The notes under the pieces were generated by a model. The model did no database searches. It had not been told where the DNA came from and saw only the letters and a list, made by a program, of their open reading frames with translations. Positions 54,103 to 64,000 of a DNA stretch of 64,000 nucleotides are shown here, piece by piece (position 1 is the first letter of the stretch; every line of letters starts with the position of its first letter). The position numbers and the translations under genes were made by a program. Where the stretch lies: assembly GCA_037783545.1 (NCBI GenBank), contig JBBELK010000062.1, positions 806,001 through 870,000 on the forward strand, given 5' to 3'. The stretch comes from Henricia sp. BOLD:AAB3569. Lineage: Eukaryota > Echinodermata > Asteroidea > Spinulosida > Echinasteridae.

Positions 54103-54265
54103 ACAAATATTGACTGCTTTTATTCGGGTGACGATGCAAACTACCGTTCCTCGGTGATCTTGAAACGGCAGTCCTGCGGCCTCGGGAAAATAGCAGGACT
54201 GCCTTTTCAAGATCACCTCGGGACGATAGTTTGCACCATCACCCTCATGAGCAGTCAATATTTGT
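54103..54265 (+). repeat. 163-bp imperfect hairpin, unit 3
   Basis: As in unit 1, with one substitution in the outer left arm (GGGTGACGATG). Confidence 0.75.
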
Positions 54266-54287
54266 ACACTATTCACCACATAAATGT

Positions 54288-54580
54288 TGTTGTTGTTGTT
54301 GTTGTTGTATATTTTATGGCATCTTCGGCAACTAAGGCCCTTTATGCCATCAACTATACGGTGTTAGCTTTAACTATACTATATTGATCAACTTGAGATG
54401 ATGAAGAAGGAGTTGCAGTTTTAGAAGTGGGAGGAAATTCCCCCAGAGAAATGCCCCAGTGGAAAACCCACGCGGTCAAGTAGGGACTGCAAACTCAATC
54501 CACATACACGCCCCGGATTCGAACCCGGGATGTCAGAGGTGAAAGGCGAGGAAAGAACCCGTACGCCAACCCGACCGCCC
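54288..54580 (-). mobile_element. SINE in H3 unit 3
   Basis: Flanked by CCACATAAATGT at 54276-54287 and 54581-54592. Confidence 0.85.
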
Positions 54581-54987
54581 CCACATAAATGTGACATTTG
54601 TACGTTACCTTATAGGTACAGAATCAGTGAGGTTTCGGTGTGCACGGTTAGTGATTACGACTACGATTAGGCTCTTCCAGTCAATGTTATGTTTCCCGTA
54701 ACATTTTTGTCAAGCCCAAATGAGGCATCTATTTCATTATTCATTATTCATTATTTTGTAGCATTTCATTATTTGCAAAATAACGGCTATTTGATCAAAA
54801 CTTAGCGTGCTCTATACCCTCTGATAGTGTGTTAGAACACAACCCTATAGCCATTGTTTGTGAAGTCATGGAAGTGGACGGCTCTCTGCATATTTACTGG
54901 GGTGCACACTGCGGCTAGCAGTGTTGAGGAGAACCTCATCCCAGACTTTTGCTTCTGTTTTCTCGGCAGGAAAATTAAGGCCAAACC

Positions 54988-55426
54988 TAAAACAAAAAAC
55001 GAATTTTGATTATGAAATGCTTATTTTTTTCTGAGTTGTCCAAAAAGCCTTAAAAATACTTGTCTCGACAGTGAATTGCTGGTTTGTTTTTTTAATTCCT
55101 GTTCGTATAGTGTTTTTCCTGCAAATTCACCTTGTTTGTTCATTTCCTGGTAACTTGATGCGCGGATCACAGCAATTATTTATTCATCTAATCCCATCCC
55201 AGAGGCCAAACCTAAAACAAAAACGAATGTTGATTATGAAATGCTTAATTTTTTCTGAGTTGTCAAAAAAGCCTTAAAAATACTTGTCTCGACAGTAAAT
55301 TGCTGGTTTGTTTGTTTTAATTCGTGTTCGTATAGTGTATTTCCTGCAAATTCGCCTTGTTTGTTCATTTCCTGGTAACTTGATGCGCGGATCACAGCAA
55401 TTAACTATTTATCTAATCCGATCCCA
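54988..55426 (+). repeat. Upstream direct repeats, unit 4
   Basis: Two copies, same as unit 3. Confidence 0.8.
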
Positions 55427-55433
55427 GATGTAC

Positions 55434-56099
<666 letters not shown>

Positions 56100-56125
56100 A
56101 TTGCCAACCTCAAACAAAAAACACT

Positions 56126-56142
56126 GGCTCTTTTTTAGAGCC
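56126..56142 (+). terminator. Histone stem-loop of unit 4 H3, five-base loop
   Basis: GGCTCTTTTTTAGAGCC, 26 nt after the stop codon. Confidence 0.9.
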
Positions 56143-56277
56143 ACCACAAAATAAAAAAAGGAGATTGATTCTTGCCTGACAAGTTAACAGTGATGATGCC
56201 ATCAAGTCACAAAGCCCGTTCACGCGTCGCTGCACCTCTGTATTTGCGTTTACATCCTAAAAATAGCGTTATTTTTA

Positions 56278-58865
<2,588 letters not shown>

Positions 58866-58934
58866 AAACTGAATTTTGTCCTGAAAATACCAATCATTTA
58901 AAACAAAAAAAAATCAATGTATGAGGTATATAAA

Positions 58935-59098
58935 ACAAATATTGACTGCTTTTATTCGGGTGATGATGCAAACTTACCGTTCCTCGGTGATCTTGAAACG
59001 GCAGTCCTGCGGCCTCGGGAAAATAGCAGGACTGCCTTTTCAAGATCACCTCGGGACGATAGTTTGCACCATCACCCTCATGAGCAGTCAATATTTGT
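58935..59098 (+). repeat. Imperfect hairpin, unit 4
   Basis: One base longer than in the other units (GCAAACTTACCG). Confidence 0.75.
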
Positions 59099-59120
59099 AC
59101 ACTATTCACCACATAAATGT

Positions 59121-59413
59121 TGTTGTTGTTGTTGTTGTTGTATATTTTATGGCATCTTCGGCAACTAAGGCCCTTTATGCCATCAACTATACGGTGTTAG
59201 CTTTAACTATACTATATTGATCAACTTGAGATGATGAAGAAGGAGTTGCAGTTTTAGAAGTGGGAGGAAATTCCCCCAGAGAAATGCCCCAGTGGAAAAC
59301 CCACGCGGTCAAGTAGGGACTGCAAACTCAATCCACATACACGCCCCGGGTTCGAACCCGGGATGTCAGAGGTGAAAGGCGAGGAAAGAACCCGTACGCC
59401 AACCCGACCGCCC
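59121..59413 (-). mobile_element. SINE in H3 unit 4
   Basis: Flanked by CCACATAAATGT at 59109-59120 and 59414-59425. Its B box is GGTTCGAACCC in place of the GGTTCGAATCC of the other units. Confidence 0.85.
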
Positions 59414-59820
59414 CCACATAAATGTGACATTTGTACGTTACCTTATAGGTACAGAATCAGTGAGGTTTCGGTGTGCACGGTTAGTGATTACGACTACGAT
59501 TAGGCTCTTCCAGTCAATGTTATGTTTCCCGTAACATTTTTGTCAAGCCCAAATGAGGCATCTATTTCATTATTCATTATTCATTATTTTGTAGCATTTC
59601 ATTATTTGCAAAATAACGGCTATTTGATCAAAACTTAGCGTGCTCTATACCCTCTGATAGTGTGTTAGAACACAACCCTATAGCCATTGTTTGTGAAGTC
59701 ATGGAAGTGGACGGCTCTCTGCATATTTACTGGGGTGCACACTGCGGCTAGCAGTGTTGAGGAGAACCTCATCCCAGACTTTTGCTTCTGTTTTCTCGGC
59801 AGGAAAATTAAGGCCAAACC

Positions 59821-60259
59821 TAAAACAAAAAACGAATTTTGATTATGAAATGCTTATTTTTTTCTGAGTTGTCCAAAAAGCCTTAAAAATACTTGTCTCG
59901 ACAGTGAATTGCTGGTTTGTTTTTTTAATTCCTGTTCGTATAGTGTTTTTCCTGCAAATTCACCTTGTTTGTTCATTTCCTGGTAACTTGATGCGCGGAT
60001 CACAGCAATTATTTATTCATCTAATCCCATCCCAGAGGCCAAACCTAAAACAAAAACGAATGTTGATTATGAAATGCTTAATTTTTTCTGAGTTGTCAAA
60101 AAAGCCTTAAAAATACTTGTCTCGACAGTAAATTGCTGGTTTGTTTGTTTTAATTCGTGTTCGTATAGTGTATTTCCTGCAAATTCGCCTTGTTTGTTCA
60201 TTTCCTGGTAACTTGATGCGCGGATCACAGCAATTAACTATTTATCTAATCCGATCCCA
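59821..60259 (+). repeat. Upstream direct repeats, unit 5
   Basis: Two copies, same as units 3 and 4. Confidence 0.8.
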
Positions 60260-60266
60260 GATGTAC

Positions 60267-60932
<666 letters not shown>

Positions 60933-60958
60933 ATTGCCAACCTCAAACAAAAAACACT

Positions 60959-60975
60959 GGCTCTTTTTTAGAGCC
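60959..60975 (+). terminator. Histone stem-loop of unit 5 H3, five-base loop
   Basis: GGCTCTTTTTTAGAGCC, 26 nt after the stop codon. Confidence 0.9.
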
Positions 60976-61110
60976 ACCACAAAATAAAAAAAGGAGATTG
61001 ATTCTTGCCTGACAAGTTAACAGTGATGATGCCATCAAGTCACAAAGCCCGTTCACGCGTCGCTGCACCTCTGTATTTGCGTTTACATCCTAAAAATAGC
61101 GTTATTTTTA

Positions 61111-64000
<2,890 letters not shown>

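Overview
The window is animal nuclear DNA: intronless histone H3 genes with metazoan histone 3' processing signals, tRNA-derived SINEs, DIRS-type and Ty3-type retrotransposons, many foldback/MITE elements and minisatellites. There is no sign of prokaryotic gene organisation. The repeat mixture (DIRS elements with tyrosine recombinase, a DUF6589-like C2H2 family, hAT MITEs) fits a marine invertebrate such as a cnidarian, echinoderm, hemichordate or cephalochordate. I cannot narrow it further from sequence alone.

From 1 to about 40140 the window is a transposon-dense, gene-poor landscape. In order it holds: a DUF6589-like coding region with one in-frame stop (1615-3537, minus); a frameshifted DIRS-type retroelement with RT, RNase H, methyltransferase-like and tyrosine-recombinase regions (4079-7240); several foldback elements (8239-12095); a 3.2-kb transposon with ~115-bp inverted ends and a 9-bp target duplication, carrying a ~355-bp satellite and a nested SINE (12206-15404); a hAT MITE with a clean 8-bp duplication (15628-15950); two truncated DIRS-like copies facing away from each other (16862-19440 minus, 21018-22592 plus); minisatellites (22857-25740); a palindromic 73-bp satellite inside a foldback complex (28960-30370); and a Ty3-type LTR retrotransposon on the minus strand (33291-39056) with nearly identical LTRs but broken genes. 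A piggyBac-like 5' remnant follows (39442-40018).

From 40141 to the end is a tandem array of five H3 units (3268, 5716, 5495 and 4833 bp, then a fifth cut by the window end). Each unit holds upstream ~225-bp direct repeats, a CCAAT/TATA promoter, one intronless H3 gene and its histone stem-loop. Downstream come an inverted 114-bp fragment of the same H3 gene, then a higher-order repeat block carrying 2 to 9 further complete histone stem-loop plus purine-rich downstream elements with no coding region in front. A 163-bp hairpin and a minus-strand SINE with a 12-bp target duplication close the unit. No H4, H2A, H2B or H1 gene is present.

The H3 array is the part most worth study. The protein carries the residues that mark the replacement variant H3.3 (S31, A87, I89, G90, S96) but sits in a replication-dependent gene format. 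In units 2-5 the gene's own stem-loop has a five-base loop, whereas the downstream orphan signals have the canonical four-base loop. The inverted H3 fragment would let any read-through transcript form a near-perfect 114-bp duplex. Unit 2 encodes an H3 lacking four tail residues, including one of K23/K27. Together these suggest an H3 locus with unusual 3' end control and possible self-directed small-RNA production; that functional reading is inference.
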